64,000 nt of DNA from Amblyomma americanum (GCF_052857255.1 NC_135497.1:115693440-115757439); one strand, 5' to 3'; positions 12,401 through 27,400 are shown, counted from the first letter of the stretch. A program made the numbers and translations. Notes: a model not told the origin generated them from the letters alone.

Positions 12401-15400
12401 AATGCAAGGCAGATTCTTGCACAGTTCAAACAGCAAAAGCACATCATAGAGGAAACAACTTTTTCACTGTTTTTCCGCCAGTTTAGGTAAATATTTATTT
12501 GAGACTCATTGCATATCTTGTGTGGTTGTTGCTGCTTTGGACGCTAAATGCTATGCCCTCTCTGTTAGAGACTTGATGCCAAAAAGAGAAGTTGAACTAA
12601 CTGAAATGATTGAGACCTTACTTAAGCAGTCAAGATACAAGGAGGCGGTAAGTATTAAATTGCGTCGTTTCCCCACACTGCTGCTTTTATACCAGATGTA
12701 CATTGGTCCATGTTCTTTGCAGGTGCAAGTCATTGAAAAATTTATTGAACTTGCTTTAAAAGGGCTTGTTTACTATCAGAAGTATGACAGACTGACCTTG
12801 AGGTAGGCTTTGGCATTATATTTGGCTTTCTGAACATAACACTGGAAGTAACATAATTACTTCATTTTGTCTGTGTTCTTTGCTTTGCTGTATGTATGGG
12901 GCCTGAGGCTCATCCCTATTTCTAATAGTGTTTGGAAAAAATGTGCCTGCACATGGTGTCATGAACATCACCACTGAACCCACGGGTTTTTTTCATAACA
13001 TTGTATGTCCATCTAATTGTGGCTGATATTTGTTGTTATTGAGTGTTTTGGAAATTTGCACAGCATAAAGAGTCTGCTTACGCTCATGCCTAGTGCCCCC
13101 CTTTATTATTTCAGCATTGCAGTAGCACTTGGTTTTATTGGTTGGATGGCTTTTGTTATTCTGCTTGTGTTACGCAACTATACTGGCATCATGTGCAAGT
13201 CTCTGGAAAGTCAGTCTAACAAGAGGAATCAAGAGTGGCAAACGAAAGTCAAGATCATTTCCACATCCATTTTGGTGCTGTTTTTGTCAACAGTGCTCTT
13301 ATATGGTGAGACTTTGTCTGATGTTATCCAGTTTGAAGGGAGGAGATTGACGGGTGCAAGGCTTTGGTCTTGAATCATTTCTTTTGCATGTGTTTCTTTA
13401 GTTTTTATGCAGTGCTTAACAAAAGATGGTTTGCATATATTTGAGCATACTAACCTGATTCATTGCAGCACATTGCACTGCTAATCTGTATTGCACATGT
13501 ACACTTTCTGCTAAAATTGCGTTAGAATATGATTAAGTTTCTAGACTTCTGTTCTGAAACATATAAAAGCATTCTTTTGGCCACGTTGTAGTGTTTTTAC
13601 TGTACTTTTTCAGTGTATTGTACAAAATGTTATGAGAGCAAGTTTAGTTTCTCCACATCATGATGCCTATTTTGACATGAGTGGTCACACTGTCTACAAA
13701 TACTATGTATGCACTAGGCATGTGCGAATAGTGGTTTTTTTGGTTAGAAACAAATTCGAAGTGAATAGTAATCTTCTTTGAATAATTTTGAATCGAATAT
13801 TTCGAATACTTTTGGAACACAAAAAAGGCTGAATGGCACAATGAGCATTTCTGAAATCATGTATTTTTTGAAGACACGAGGCTACTACATGAAAGCAAAG
13901 AGAATGCATTGAAGCTTTGTCACAAGTATTAAATGTGTGTGGAGTTTCTGCAAAAATGGCTATTGGAAATTGGGGCCTCTGACCTGCATGTGGTACCAAT
14001 GCATCTGTGGAGTTTGAGGCCTATATGTGGGATCTCCAACTGTTTCTCTTAATTGCGATTGTGTCTTTGCACCACTGTTGCTTTCAGGCAGCAACTCCAT
14101 GACACCTGCTAGGCGTATGTACTGCGCACCCAGCGCCACTTCGCGTCAGCTTCGGAAAAGAGCACCCATCTTCATGTCTCATGTGTTAGCTCCACTTCGT
14201 GCTCACGTCGTCATGCTTGTTTATCAAATTTCATGGGGAGAAGAGCTGCTGTGGCAGCTGCAGTCAGCTCGGACTCATTTCGTGGAGGTCAAGGGAGCTG
14301 CGCATCCTCCTATTAAAGAGATTTAGCCTATCGCAATTCGCTTTCGTCGGATGCCACTGCGCACACGCAGATCGCCCTGAGGATGCCACAAGGTGCCAAG
14401 CACCGGCCAGCTGTTCGCATGCCTGCCCCATCGGAACCAGTCAGCTCACGCACACTGGCGGCGTGCGGAAGCTGATCGCACTATGCTAATTGTCTACCGA
14501 TGCTTGCCACCGTGCCAGTTATGGCGCTTGCACATAGCGGGTAGCGCGGCCGTAGACACCTAGCAGGTACTGATCTGGGTGCCACGCTTCGGCCTGCAAG
14601 CATCTGTTGCCGCGAGCATGCATAGACTGGCTTTGGCATACGCGTGGGAACATAGTCACACAGCGAACAGTCGGGGCTTTCGTTACGCGCGCACCGTGGT
14701 GCCATCCTGGAGGAGGAGGGGTATGTTAAACCGAAACCACGCGCAGCAAGAGATACAGAAACGTTATTCGCCCGAGGTGAATATTTCGAGATTTTGATTG
14801 GAAAACATTCGGATCGAATCAAATACTTTACTATTCTACCATGCCTAGTATATACATTTGAGTACAAGATTTCATTTCATTTGTTTGCTTTAAAGCGATT
14901 TTGCTACTTAAGCCAAAGTGAACCTGATCACCAAGAAAGTGCAGTAGTTTATCATTTCTATTTATATCAGTATTTATATCAAAACTTTGCTCTTTTTTTT
15001 TTTTTCTCCGGAAACTTGCTATCAAAAGTTCACATATTTTAGCTACAGATGCCGCTGCTGTGGGCAGTTCAATACTGTGACTGAGTTTTTACTCTGAAAC
15101 CATTTTATTGTTTTCAACTGAAAATGTGTATTGCTTCTGTTGCTTGTGAACAAAACCTGCCTTGTTGTTTCACAGAAATAGTTGCTTATAAAATTTTTAT
15201 TTTTTACAAATGGCACCCACAAAGTGTTGTTCTGTCTGTGTAAAATATGTTTGTGTTGTGCAATGATATGTTGCCAAATGCAGACAACTTGTAACTCACC
15301 ACATTCTAATATTTTATTTCAGTACAAAATGCACCTTTTATGTATTACTTTTACTTCCTGATCCCTATTGTTTTGTGGACAATGGTTTTCTATGAGTGAG

Positions 15401-18400
15401 TATCACAAGGCTCTTTTCATACTCTAAGTGGAAATGAATTTTAAACTGTTGCATTCTAAAAGTTATAATCTTGGCTGCAATGGTCTTATTTCAGTGTCAA
15501 AATGAATATGTGACAGTGTGTTGTGCAATATCAGTGCATGTTAAAGACCATCAGGTGGTCACAATTAATCCACAGCCATCCGCTATGGTATCTCTCATAG
15601 CCCATGTGCATCTGTGGAACGTAAGACCCCACATAGCATGCCATGCCTATTCATTACTGCTGCTGTCCCTGATATAACCAAGCGCAGTTCTGAATGTTAG
15701 CTAAAGTTGGTGCACTTACACTGGGCTCATTTCTGCATGGTAGATTAGATGCTGGCTGTTTTTGCCTTCGCAGTCCGACTTGCGTCTGTATGATAGCCAG
15801 TTTTAGACAGTTTAGCAAAGCAGTTTCTGGAAGTACCATATTTACACATAAATAATGCGACGGGGGAAGTTTGACACCTCACGAAAATGAAAAAAGGTAT
15901 GGTTTATGGTTTATAGGAGTTTAACATCCCAAAGCGACTCAGGCTATGAGGGACACCGTAGTGAAGGGCTCCGGAAATTTCGACCGCCGGTGGTTCTTTA
16001 ACGTGCACTGACATCACACAGTACACAGGCCTCTAGAATTTCGCCTCCATTGAATTATGACCGCTGCAGCCTAGTTCAAACCCACGTCTTCCTGGTCGGG
16101 AGCCGAGTACGATAACCACTGAGCCACCGTGGCGGCCCATGAAAAGAAAAGATGTATATATAATCTAATTACAGCTGCGGTGCAGAGGGCTAGTAAAAAA
16201 TAGAGACTGCACACAAAAATGCTGAAGTAACTAATACATTGATTTTATTTAAGAGGAAATGCTTCAGTAATGCGTATGACATCATTGACCGCAGCATTGC
16301 CTCCAACGCAACTAATGCACGCTGTCTCCCATGCAGCAGCAGCCTCTGTTGTCACCGTGCTACTGCTTCAACGTTTTGTGCTGCCTACTCCTGTGCCCAT
16401 TCGCCCATTCTCCTTTTCCCTACTGCACTCAGCTCTTCCAATGCATAATTTTTCTCAATTGCCCGCACCGCCTTCTTTCCACGTTCATAGCCACTCTCTT
16501 TTTTGCTCATGCTCGTCACGCAGCCCCAAGGGCTTCGAAAAGCTAGCTTCTCCTTGCAGTTCCCAAGTCTGGTGGTGAATGTCACTGCTATCTTGAGGAA
16601 CAGTGAGAAAAAAAAAATTGTGCTATATTCGTACCTTGGTTCCAAATATGTGAGATGCATTCTGAAACAGACAAAATGAGGAAGTGGAACGCTCATTATA
16701 TTCACATAAATGTAGTAGTAATTAAGTCATATTGATTTATACCTGTTATGAATGAGCACTTTCAAATTATGGCTGAGTTGCCCAGATTTGAGGTTCTCAA
16801 ATTCTGCTGAATTCAAGAGTCATTTAGTACCAAGGACAGTGCCCACTGGGTGGATCAGTTTGTGCAAAAAACTTCTGAAGGGGAGTTTTTCTCGGAAACA
16901 TTCAGCAGTGTTAGGCCATTGCCTGTAACGTTATAACTGAAGTTTTTCATGTGCTTAATGAAGAATTCACTTCTAGTCGAATGCATTAGGGTAAACACCC
17001 AAGGTGCCATAGATTTTAAATAAAGAAGTAATTACTCATTAGCACCATCCAAGTGTGGCCATGCAGCCACAAATAAAAACTATACAGCTTTCACAGAAAC
17101 TTCATAGTTAAAAAATTTGGCCTTGTCTAGGAATTGAACCTTGAATCACCGCCTTTCAAGGGCAGTCACTCTTCTAACTAAGCTAACCAGGATGGCTAGC
17201 AAAATTAGCTTCTATGAGGCAAATGAATTGTTATGGTTACCTTGTTTTGGCTGTTATTTTGTGGTTTCTAATTGTGACTGCATTTTGCTCAAGAATGCGC
17301 TCAGAGGCCTTCACGAGTCTTAATTGGGACTTGCACTCCTTATTAGTATAGGCTTGGTAGTCATTGGAGCTGCGTGGCTAGCAGCAGTATTTTGGCCGTT
17401 CAGTTGACTGGCAGTCAATTCAGAAGCATTTAAAGTGTTCTTGTGGCATGGGTGTCCATCACAAAATTCATTTATCAATCTTGTGTTAACAGGTGGCTGC
17501 AGAGGCATAGTTTTGCATGCCTACTAGTAAGTTTTTGCAGTTGTCCCATTTGTCCAGACATCTACAGATATTCGATGCTCCAAATAACAAAGTCTAGGGA
17601 ATGGTCACCAACGTCATGCTACATGCCTTTAAGTTGTTCAAGAGACATTAAATGGGTTTGATCAAAAATACAAGCGGCTATGGTGCGAGGCCCAGTCAGC
17701 GAAAGGAAAACATTTTACCAGGGCTTTTGGCTTCTCACCATTCGGGTACTGCGCTATCATTTTCAATACTTGCTGTGGTCAGACAAGGAAGCAGAAGATT
17801 AAGATCTATGAGCTTCTTGAAAATTGCCAAAAATTGTGGTTAAATGAGTGCAAGAAAAGCACTCTCTGATATGCCTTCAGTTCATGAAGAAAGGCGAGGC
17901 ATGGTCATGGCTAGAAAGTCAGTGGCAGTTGCTGTGGCAACGGTGCCAACCATGCCACCCTTAAATAAAAAATCTGGCACTCGAGTGAGGCCAGTGTCGT
18001 CAAGTGAATACCTCCTGTGGGCACAATACATGACTTTTCCACCACAAGCTTTCTCAGATAGGTTTTCCAGAGTTCATGGTGTAAGCGAGAACTCCTGATT
18101 GGTCATCCATGACCACTTAATGTGATCATGATATGGGGTGTGCCCAACGAGAATGTTAACCGATTAAAATGTCATCTGTGATGATCCAAATAAGTTGGAG
18201 CCATGAGTTATATTTGGTCTGGGAAATGGTGTTAGTGGTAGGGTATCTATCTCTTCATTGCCTGGGGAAGGGGGAAAAAAGCTGAATATGAAGTCTAGTG
18301 GGTGCAGTTTTTTCAGTTCAAAATAGAACCGAAGGTAGGCTCAGGAGTACAGATATAAAGCCAATCATTTTGGCTTGAGTTTTTTAAGTGAAGTACCTGT

Positions 18401-21400
18401 GTGCTTATTCTAGTTGATTTACGTGTTGCTTTTAAAAGTGTCAGTATAAAGTGTTGTCTTTTTTCATTTGATGGTGTTAAGCCTCAGTACATAATGGTCT
18501 AAGGTGAAAGCCATGTTTATTGCTTCATTGTTTTTCAGGCTTGATGTGTACTATGAAGCCAAAGCATACCTGAGACGCTTTGAAGTAAAAATGTGGTTTG
18601 TGGCATTGACCTTTATAGCAATTCTCGCAATGGAACTTGTGGTAAGTGTCTGCATTGCATTATTAGAAGCATTGGATTTAAAAATTCTAACAAATTTTGA
18701 TGAACGCACATCCTTATTTCAACAAAATAGGTCATCACATTCTTCTACAGAGGTGTCATGTCTCTTGGGCTGCTGATTATTGGCTGCTGGCCATTCAGCA
18801 CCTCTCTGTCAAAGGTGTGTTTCTTTTTTTTTTGTTCTGTTGTTTTTTAACTTTGAAGTGGTAATGAACTATAGCAAATAGATGAATTTGCATCATAATC
18901 TTTTGTTGCATGCCTTCAGTGTTGTATGTTCTTATAAAATGACAGTGACCTTGATTCCGGAACTAGTATTGCCATTTTTCCATGATGAGATGGTATACCA
19001 TATTTTCTTGATTAACAAATACCCTTGCATAATAAATACATTCACTATATTAATTATTAAAACTTGGGAAATTTTAATTCACCAGAGTTTAAATTTTCAA
19101 TGCCATAATAAATGTTTCCTCAACTAACCAACATTTTTTTTTTTACAAAAAAAGTGCACTCATTATGCAAGTAAATATGGTAACAAAATCTGTCATGATA
19201 AAAAATGGCTGGCAGTTTAGCAAGGCGAAGCATGAAATATTGTGCGAAAGCACAACTTTTTGCAGGTGGGCACCACTGCCACGTACCTCAAAGCATGATT
19301 GAGGTGTCCATCGTCCCAGGGAGGCAGTCATGCATTTTTCATTTCTTCAAAAAAAAATGGATTCTAAACCTTCCGGTGGTTTTGAGAAGAGGAAAGGCAC
19401 ATAACAGCCTCAATTTGTAGGTGGATGCCACCGCCTACTCAGCAGGATTGAGGTGTCCACTGACCCAATGAGCCATTTGCACTTGCTACTCAGAGGCTCC
19501 ACACAGACAGACGTACACAGTGCTGAAACCTGAGGAGTGCTGCTAGAAGTGGTTTTGCAGTAAAAATTGCAAGCCTAAACCTTGAAGCTTACAGCTTTCA
19601 CATGTGAAATAAATTAGCATAAACGTGGGTGTCTTTTTAGGTCCTTTTTCTGTCGAATTCTAAGTTGTGGGCTTGCTTTGGTTTTTCTAAGTTTTTCATG
19701 ATTTTCATTTCAGATTTTAGGATTAATGTTACTGCTTTTTCTTTCTTCCTTTTTCTTTTTTTTTTCAGAAAACAAGCTTCACATGGTTGATAGGTTGCCT
19801 TGTGCTTGGAATATTTCCACTTTTGCCAGTGATTGGAAAACAGCACAACTACACTATGGTGTAAGTATGGTCCCCATTTATCTTTCTTGCCTTGCAGCAG
19901 GCTTCCCTTTAAGGTGCCCATGATGAGACCTTATGTGTTCAGCTTATCAGCAGTTCAGCTCAGGAGTGAACAAAATATGAGTATCCACAAACATATTGGC
20001 ACTGTTAGTAAACCAGGAATGAGACAAAGGTAAACGAGGAGTTTCCTGAGGAAACATTAAGCACACTCCACAAGAAAATATTGTTCGAAATCTAATGAAT
20101 GGAATGTTTTTTTAGACTTCTGGATTTGTTTCTTCTGTGACAGTTGTTGCCATTCACTACGACTTCCCTCATAGCCTGAGTCCCTTTGGGATGTACCCCC
20201 CCATAAACCATAAACCAGTTGTTCCTTCACCCTCAGGCACGTCTGCAGTTTGCTGGCAATATAGTAAGTTCAGACACCACAATCCTGTGCACATGTGGGC
20301 TTGGTGGCCATCTGTAATGGCATTTGGGCATATCCGAGGAAAAAAGTCTTGATGGTTGAGCTGTTGCTGAGGTTTTGGGCCGTTAAAGGAACACTGAGGA
20401 GAAACCTATCTTTTTTTTTGTTAGCAAAATCTGATAGTTCGGCATTTCATGACTTTGTTGCCGCTTGTCCGGGAGCGAAAGATGCACTTATTTCAAAGAA
20501 ATTTTGGATTTGAAGTTGAAAAAGTTTTTCCCGCCACTCCGATTCAAACTCGAGAACTCTTATGACATCACGGAGAACTCTTATGACGTCACAGGAAGGA
20601 GTGACAGAAACGTGACGTAAACTGATACTCCATGATTTCTGGCGGCTAACGGCGCGGTCTAGCAGCTGCCAAAATGAAAGCTACCGCCGCTGCACGTTGA
20701 AGGCACCTATTGGGGGTCGCTACCGTCACTTCGTTTACGTTTGCACCGGCGTCTTGCCAGCGTTACGATGGATCCCGAACCCGACGACGAAGTTCTCGCA
20801 AAAACTCCGGCCTGCATTTCAGCGACCTCAGCCCCACAGAGCGTGCGATGCTTTTGAGGGAGCACAGTTAGGTTAGGCGCCGGCGGGTCGTTTCCCCCTT
20901 CCTCAGTGAGCAGCCATTGCAAACTAAATATCATAACCCCAGTGCGGGGAGTCGCGAGGGGCCAGGACAAGGTTGTCGCCTTGCGCCCATCGGAGGCTGG
21001 CCGGGGCTTTGGGACCAACAAATTGTGATTCCTTGAACGGCGCGGTTGCACGGCGCAGCAGGCGGCGTCGAGGTCTCCCACGGTTGCAAGGGCCAAGTTA
21101 TTTATTTATTTTTTTGCCACAAAAAAATGGATGGGTGCTCAAGGGCGGTCGCGTTTAAAGTAGGCCGCTTGAAACTAAAGCCGGCGCACGACGCTTCAAC
21201 GGCTTCCGCTAGATCCAACGGGTCCACTGGATCGGGCTCTCTAGCCCACTTGCATGTACCTTCAGATATGTACTGTGAATGGATTAAATTAGCCGAGCTC
21301 GAAAAGAACAGCTCCGCCCAACTGCCGAAGCTATTGAATTACGTCACAACGCGCATCTCGCCGCGGAGCCGAATCAGTCTGGCCGGGCCGGCGGCGGCTG

Positions 21401-24400
21401 GCACACTCAAAACGAAATAGAGACATGCTCCAAGTCTCCCCGCCAGTGCGGTCAGAGTGTACCGAAGCCGCCAAACGCGTCGGCGGTCAAGCGCAGTTGG
21501 AGTATAGAGGGTCTCTCTTTGGCCGACATGACGTCGCCGTGCAGCGCGCGCGCGCGCGCGCGCGCGTTACGCCGGAGCATAAATGCGGCATAACAGAGCC
21601 TGTGCTTAACCACTAACCAACGTATTCGGTGGCGGCATCTATGGCAGCCACTAAAACCCCCGCCCACTCACTGAACAAAATAAAGAAATCCTGTGCCGAG
21701 GTTCGGAATCGAACCAGGGCCTTTGGCGTTTGAGGCGGAGACCCTACCACTCCACCACGACGGCTGAAGTTTCAACCATCAATAAAGGTGCATCTAGCGA
21801 ATGCACTCTTCTAATGCAGAAATCGCGCTTTCGCTAGGTATATCCTGGCCTAACAGAGCTAGGCCATCAGCAATTTTTCTGAACTGCCTTGTACCTTGTC
21901 TCCCGTCCCTAATAAACGATTTCCGTTAAGTAGTTTGAGGTTGTCTGGCACAGCCGGGAATGTTTCGCTGGGCGAGCGTGCGAATACACAAGTGCTGCCT
22001 TGTACTATCACCGACCATGGTGCCATCATAGTTTTTCATCGACCGTGGCGATCATCTGACAAGCCTTAACAGGCTCCTTCAAAAGTTAACTAGCACTTGA
22101 AGCGGCACTTGGTGTTCCTCTTCTCTTCAGCGCTTGTAAATCGAGGCGTGTCAAAAACAAAACCACTGGGTACGCAAAGCTCATAGACGCGAAGCGCCAT
22201 AACAAATCGAAACTCTCTTGGCCGCCTGTGGCGCCGCCGAGCATCGGTTTTCTTTGGTTCCAACATTCAGGTTGTCTTTTGTCTGCCTTCCTTGGGTGAT
22301 AAAAGTGCACTATTGGTTTTAAAACAAAACTTACTTCAATATTGAACCGCGCAACCTACCTTTGTCAGCCTCAGAGATTCGCGCACCATGTAGGAAGGAA
22401 AATTCCTTCAAGGTGGCGTCTCTTGTCCTGTGACGTCACCACACTTGTACTTGCGAGATTGGCCTGTGGCGGCGATACCTATATTTTGGTTCTTGCTATT
22501 TTCTACCTTACAAGAGCTTTGTCTTCAGTAAGAGTGGCGTTTTTGTGATCAGGAGCTGGTATTCTAGCGATACAAGCCAACTTCAATTTCTCCTCAGTGT
22601 CCGTTTAATATCCCTTGATGAGGTTAACACTCCACTTTAGTCCCAACTCCATATCTCCTTCAGGTGCAAGTTATTTTTTCAAAGCTGGAATAACATAAAA
22701 ATTTTCAGATTTTATTGAGAAGCATGCCAAGCTAGCACAGAAAAAATTTCCACCCTTCCAGATCCTTAATATGTTAACACTGGCTAAACAGGCGAGTTCG
22801 TTATACATTTTTAGGGGCAACAGCATAATACATGGGATGAAAAGAAGAGGAAACAGAGGATGAAAGCTGACTCACAACTGAAGTTTATACAATTTCACAT
22901 GACCAATATAAGGGGAGCATGGGCATACAACCAAGAAAATACACATGTTGCTACATAGAGTCAAAGTGCACAGCTTCACTACCCCGTAAGAAAATTGAGG
23001 GCTTGCTGACGCACAATTTTGATTTTCGCTTCAGTAATCTCTCTCGTTAGTCAGGCTGTGTACTTGAACAATATATCACTACGTTGAAACGACAGAAAGC
23101 AAGATTCGCACTCTCTGTAATGGTCAGCTAGATTAGTAGACCGATAGAATTTTTATGTTCTTTCAGACATGCTATAATACACCGCTCCGTCTGGCCAGTG
23201 TATCTTGACCTTGAGAGGAATTTTGTAAACAAACCCTTCAGAGCAAACATTATTTCGTGCTTAATCCCATAGGTTTCTTGGGATTCTATTGGTTTTTCAG
23301 CATTTTTTTTTTCTACAATCGCACTTATCTTCTTGAGTTTCTTTGGTGCTAAGAAGACAAACCTTTACACCATACCTCTTGGCCGCATATTTAAGACCAT
23401 GCAAAAAAGTGGTGGATGCAAGGGTGAATTGTAACCTTTTTTCTTTTGCTGTCCACCAAACCAGCCCCACATGTTTCAATCAAATTGAGCAAGCGGTTCA
23501 AAGTTCATGTTTTAGAATCTTCCCTATAGCCTGCCGCTATGTATAAAAAAAATATGCCTCTTCTAGGAAATAGGACTGCACTTACATACATTCTTAAAAT
23601 ACAATCACTGCCAAAACACCATTGCTTCTCAAATTTTACTAAGTGTCTTTCTGGAACAACATCGTCAAGTGCCTGCAAAACCAAGTCCGTGGAACTGTGA
23701 TAGTTCGTCGTTTTATATGTAACTTGGACACAAGCGTAGCACACCCTCTATTGCCCCTAATGAAGCAGGGTATGCATCCTGAAAGAAACTAAGCGACACT
23801 TAGTGCAAGCAGCTACTGCTGACCTGATCATGTCAAGACTGGCATTGTGTTGCAACATAGCTCTAAGAGGGATGCAAGATAAACGGTGATAGCCTCTAGT
23901 GCCACTAGAGCTTCTTTGGTTGTAATAACTGCTATTTTTTCTGTCGGCTGTTTGTTACTGCTTGCATGGTTGCAGGTGCCATCCTTTTTCTCTTTGATGT
24001 CCTTTACGATATTGTCAGCTATTAGATCTGACCCCAGCTCTGACGCCAGCACCCCTTCATCCACTAAAACACAAACGTCTGCCATCACACATGATGCTGA
24101 GTTGAAAAAAATTATGGGGACATGTAAGTCACTTTAAGAGTGGAATGAGACAGCATTAGAAGCAATGCTGCTGTATATTTTTATGTTCCTGTGTCAGTTC
24201 TTTCACCTCATGCACAATGTTGTCACTATCATCGTATCTTTGTTGCATTCACATAATTGTGCACTAGGTGAGTCCACCGAGGACGTAGGTATTCCAACCT
24301 GCTTGTCTCGCCCTTTCATGGTGGCACATTCGCCCTTTGTTTTTCAGTTTTGAAGTTTCACGCTGCAGTGGGCTCGTGGCCATTGCATTGAGTTTAAATT

Positions 24401-27400
24401 AATTGCCGCTGGCTTTGGTGGGCAGTTTGCTACCCACCATGGGGAACAGGTTGCAATGACATCACAAGATCATGTGACTTTTGTGACTTTTGCCGGACAC
24501 GCAGTCACATGGTGGGCAGGTGGTAGCTGGTGTAATTTATTTGAATCAGAAACCTTATTGCCACCTCCCATGGTGGGCAGGTTGCTAACAACCAGCTGGG
24601 CAGGTTGCCACATGACATGGTAGGCAGTTAGCGATGACATCACAAGGTCAAGTGACCTCTTTTGACCAATCAGCGACTTTAATGACAGACGCTGAATGCA
24701 AAATCACATAAGGTGAAACTTAATGCTGTTGCATTAACAAGTGGTATACATGTCTATTGTCCCGTAGCTTGGCAGTAGGAATGGAAGTGTCAGTGCCATC
24801 AGCATACCTGTCAGCTGCGAAGTCGGCCTTTCACTTTATACCTAACAACCTCGCTGGCAGGGATACAAAGACACGCATGCTTGTGCTTGCAGTGGAGAAG
24901 CCATAGAAGTAATGAGGTGCAGGGAGGACCTGACAGCATTTTATAGGGCATTTATTGGTGGACATTCCCCTCTCTCTATATCGCACCAACATGGAGGAGG
25001 AGATGGGGGAAGCCAGCATGGCCTGACAGTGCCGGTCTTCCTTGCTGCATCCCTTCTGGCCTTCCCTCCTTCTATTCCCCTGTGTTGACCACAATGGTCA
25101 ACAATTTGACCGTCTATCTAGGGGTAGCCTGTGAACTCAAGTCGTAGTGGTTGTTCCACTGAATATTCTTCGGAAACATGTCTGAACACCTTGTTGAATG
25201 ATGTACAAAAGCTAGGAGTGCTGTCTCGGAGGCGAGTATACCTGCACAGGTGAGACAAAGGGAGCACACTGCACGGCTACACTCTTAGGTCCTAATGTAC
25301 CATGTTCATTAGGCTGTCCACACTTCAGTGGCCGTCTGCCTGTGACTGATTTCACTTCTTTAGCTGTGAAACAAGTTTCACGCCAAGGAGAGAACACGTC
25401 TGGGATTTTTCTCTGACTGATACGTCTTCATAACCTCGAGTAACGAGGCAGATGTCTCGTATAAAAAGGTCATTCTCGGAAGTTTTTCAGAATATTCTAT
25501 TTTATACAAGTGCTTTGAGTATATGACTCTTCTCTCTGATGGCGTCAGTGGTATTGAGAAACGGCAAAATTTGGCACAAATGCTTTACAACATCGTCGAT
25601 AGGCTGATAGAGAACCGTCATGTGGGGGCTTAGTGTGGAGGGGCGTTTTTGTTCAAGACTTAATAAGTGATGGACAGCTTTGAACTTAACATCACAGTCC
25701 TGGGCAGCTCTTTGTGGTAGCCATGATCCAGTACTCTTCGCTGAGACAGCTAAAATTCTTGCCGTGAAGCACGGCTCAATCCAAGGTTCTTTCGCCATAG
25801 ATTTAAAAAAAAGTGGTTCTACGCATCGACCAGTTAAGTTTCCACTAATGGCAAAAACTTCCCTAGAATCGAATCAGTTGCCTGCGCTTAGGTGCTCAGT
25901 CGTGCCCACTGCACACTTTGAAAGAAAAGGAGTAGGAACAACTTTATTTTAGGAAAAGAACAAAAGGTCCTCAAGGTCCTACTTGTCCACGAGTCCACAG
26001 GCCTGGGCTTCACAGGGATCTATGTCCACTAGCCATGTTTGGCCACCTGGTTGAGGAGCTCGCAGAGCAGCCTCCCATGATGAGTAGGATGGGTTGGGCA
26101 TTAGGGAACTGTCATGGGTTGGGGGCATTCCCACAGGAAGTGCATGAGGCTGGCCTTGGCCACCCTAAATGTTGAGCGAAGTGGAAGGGTCAAGGTAGGG
26201 TGGTAGCGATGGAGGATATAGGGTGAGATGTAGTAGTTCATCTGCTGTTGCCGTGAGACCGCACTGTATTTTGAATCTAGTGTATTGTGGGTGGTGGGAG
26301 GGTGAAGCAGCTGTTTTTTTAATGATTGGTGATTTGGTGCTATGGGAGTAGAGCCCATGAGGTTTCTTGCGTGGGTTTGTCCAATCTTTCAAGGCCCTGA
26401 GTGAGGGATGATTCTTGAGCCAGCGCATGAATGCACTGAGTACTGGGGATTGAGGCATGCCCAAAAACCCACGTGAGGGTCATTCGGGTAAGCGTGTGTC
26501 CTGATTCGAGAGTGTGTCCTGATTCGAGAGTGTTTCGGGTGGTTGGTGTGATAATGCTTTGCTGATTAGTAATGGTACGCAGCTTGGGAGTCCGTGCAGA
26601 TTTCAGTGATGTTGGGATCTTGTGTAGCGTGTATATGTGTGCCAAGGCAATGGCTCCATAAAGCTGTTGGCGTGGAGGGTGGCTGCGGCCTCGATGGTGC
26701 CATCCTCGTAGGCGGCGACACGGTATAATAGCCTGGTAGAGTGTGTTGAGCTGCGTCCACGTAGAGGATATGTCGGGTCTGCCTCTGTGGCATTTGGTAT
26801 AATATTCAGCTCGGGCCTGGCATCTGACCTTGCATAGCTCGGGGACCATATTTCTTTGTCGAAGTCTGATGCACAGTTGGCCCTGCATGTCAGGTGGGAT
26901 GATTTGATAAATAGGGGCAGGTGAGCAGGTGGTGGGGGCCAGATGTAGATGCCGAGGAGGTCTTAGCCGGTTTCTGTAAGGTTTAGTCACAGTATCTGGT
27001 TGCTTCGTTGGGCTTCGAGTGGTTCTGAGATTTCATTGTAGGTGCCCAGTTGTGAGTATGTGATTTGGGCTAACAGGTTGTGGTAAGCGGAGCGCTCAGG
27101 TGGTCGCCTTTCTAATAAACACATCAGCTTTGCCTTGTTGCGTTTTTGTGAGCAAGTGATAAAGCAGGTGATAAGTCAAGCGGCTGGTGATGAGGGTGAC
27201 CGTCATATTAAAGGTTTCCCTCTCCGGCAGGCCGTAGTTCATGTGGCCACTCTGCAGATAAGGCCCGCAATTTGTTTGGTTTGCTTGTCTAGTTGTAGAG
27301 TGAAGGTTGTATCCAAAGTGTCCTGTATATAATGTCCAAGGACCTTGAGCCTATTGACCAGTAATATGTGGTCATTGTACATTCGGAGGTGTACGTGTGG

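Larger units (their letters stand above)
20383..22608. mobile_element. 2.2-kb TTAA-flanked DNA element related to the 3216 MITE
   Basis: TTAA lies at 20383-20386 and 22605-22608. Terminal repeats are ttaaaggaacactgaggag and the matching ctcctcagtgtccgtttaa. About 260 bp at each end align with the MITE at 3216-3753, while 20650-22345 is unique to this copy. The unique interior is GC-rich with a (CG)n tract and a tRNA-like piece. I find no intact transposase; short frames at 20707-21096 and 21046-21420 have no known domain. Either a longer non-autonomous form, or a decayed one carrying captured DNA. Confidence 0.82.

Noticed and set aside
20707..21096. 129-codon minus-strand frame as a transposase of the TTAA element
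   Set aside because: No catalytic acidic motif or DNA-binding domain is visible, and the sequence is low-complexity and GC-driven.
21695..21770. Functional tRNA gene on the minus strand
   Set aside because: B box is good but the acceptor and anticodon stems do not pair properly. A tRNA-derived repeat fits better.
23828..24088. C-terminal part of a pogo/Tigger transposase
   Set aside because: The acidic, alanine/leucine-rich sequence is only loosely reminiscent. No DDE motifs are found nearby.
26340..26990. 216-codon minus-strand open frame as a gene
   Set aside because: It lies out of frame with LINE RNase H coding sequence on the same strand ([11 protein letters not shown]). The openness comes from proline/arginine-rich shadow translation.
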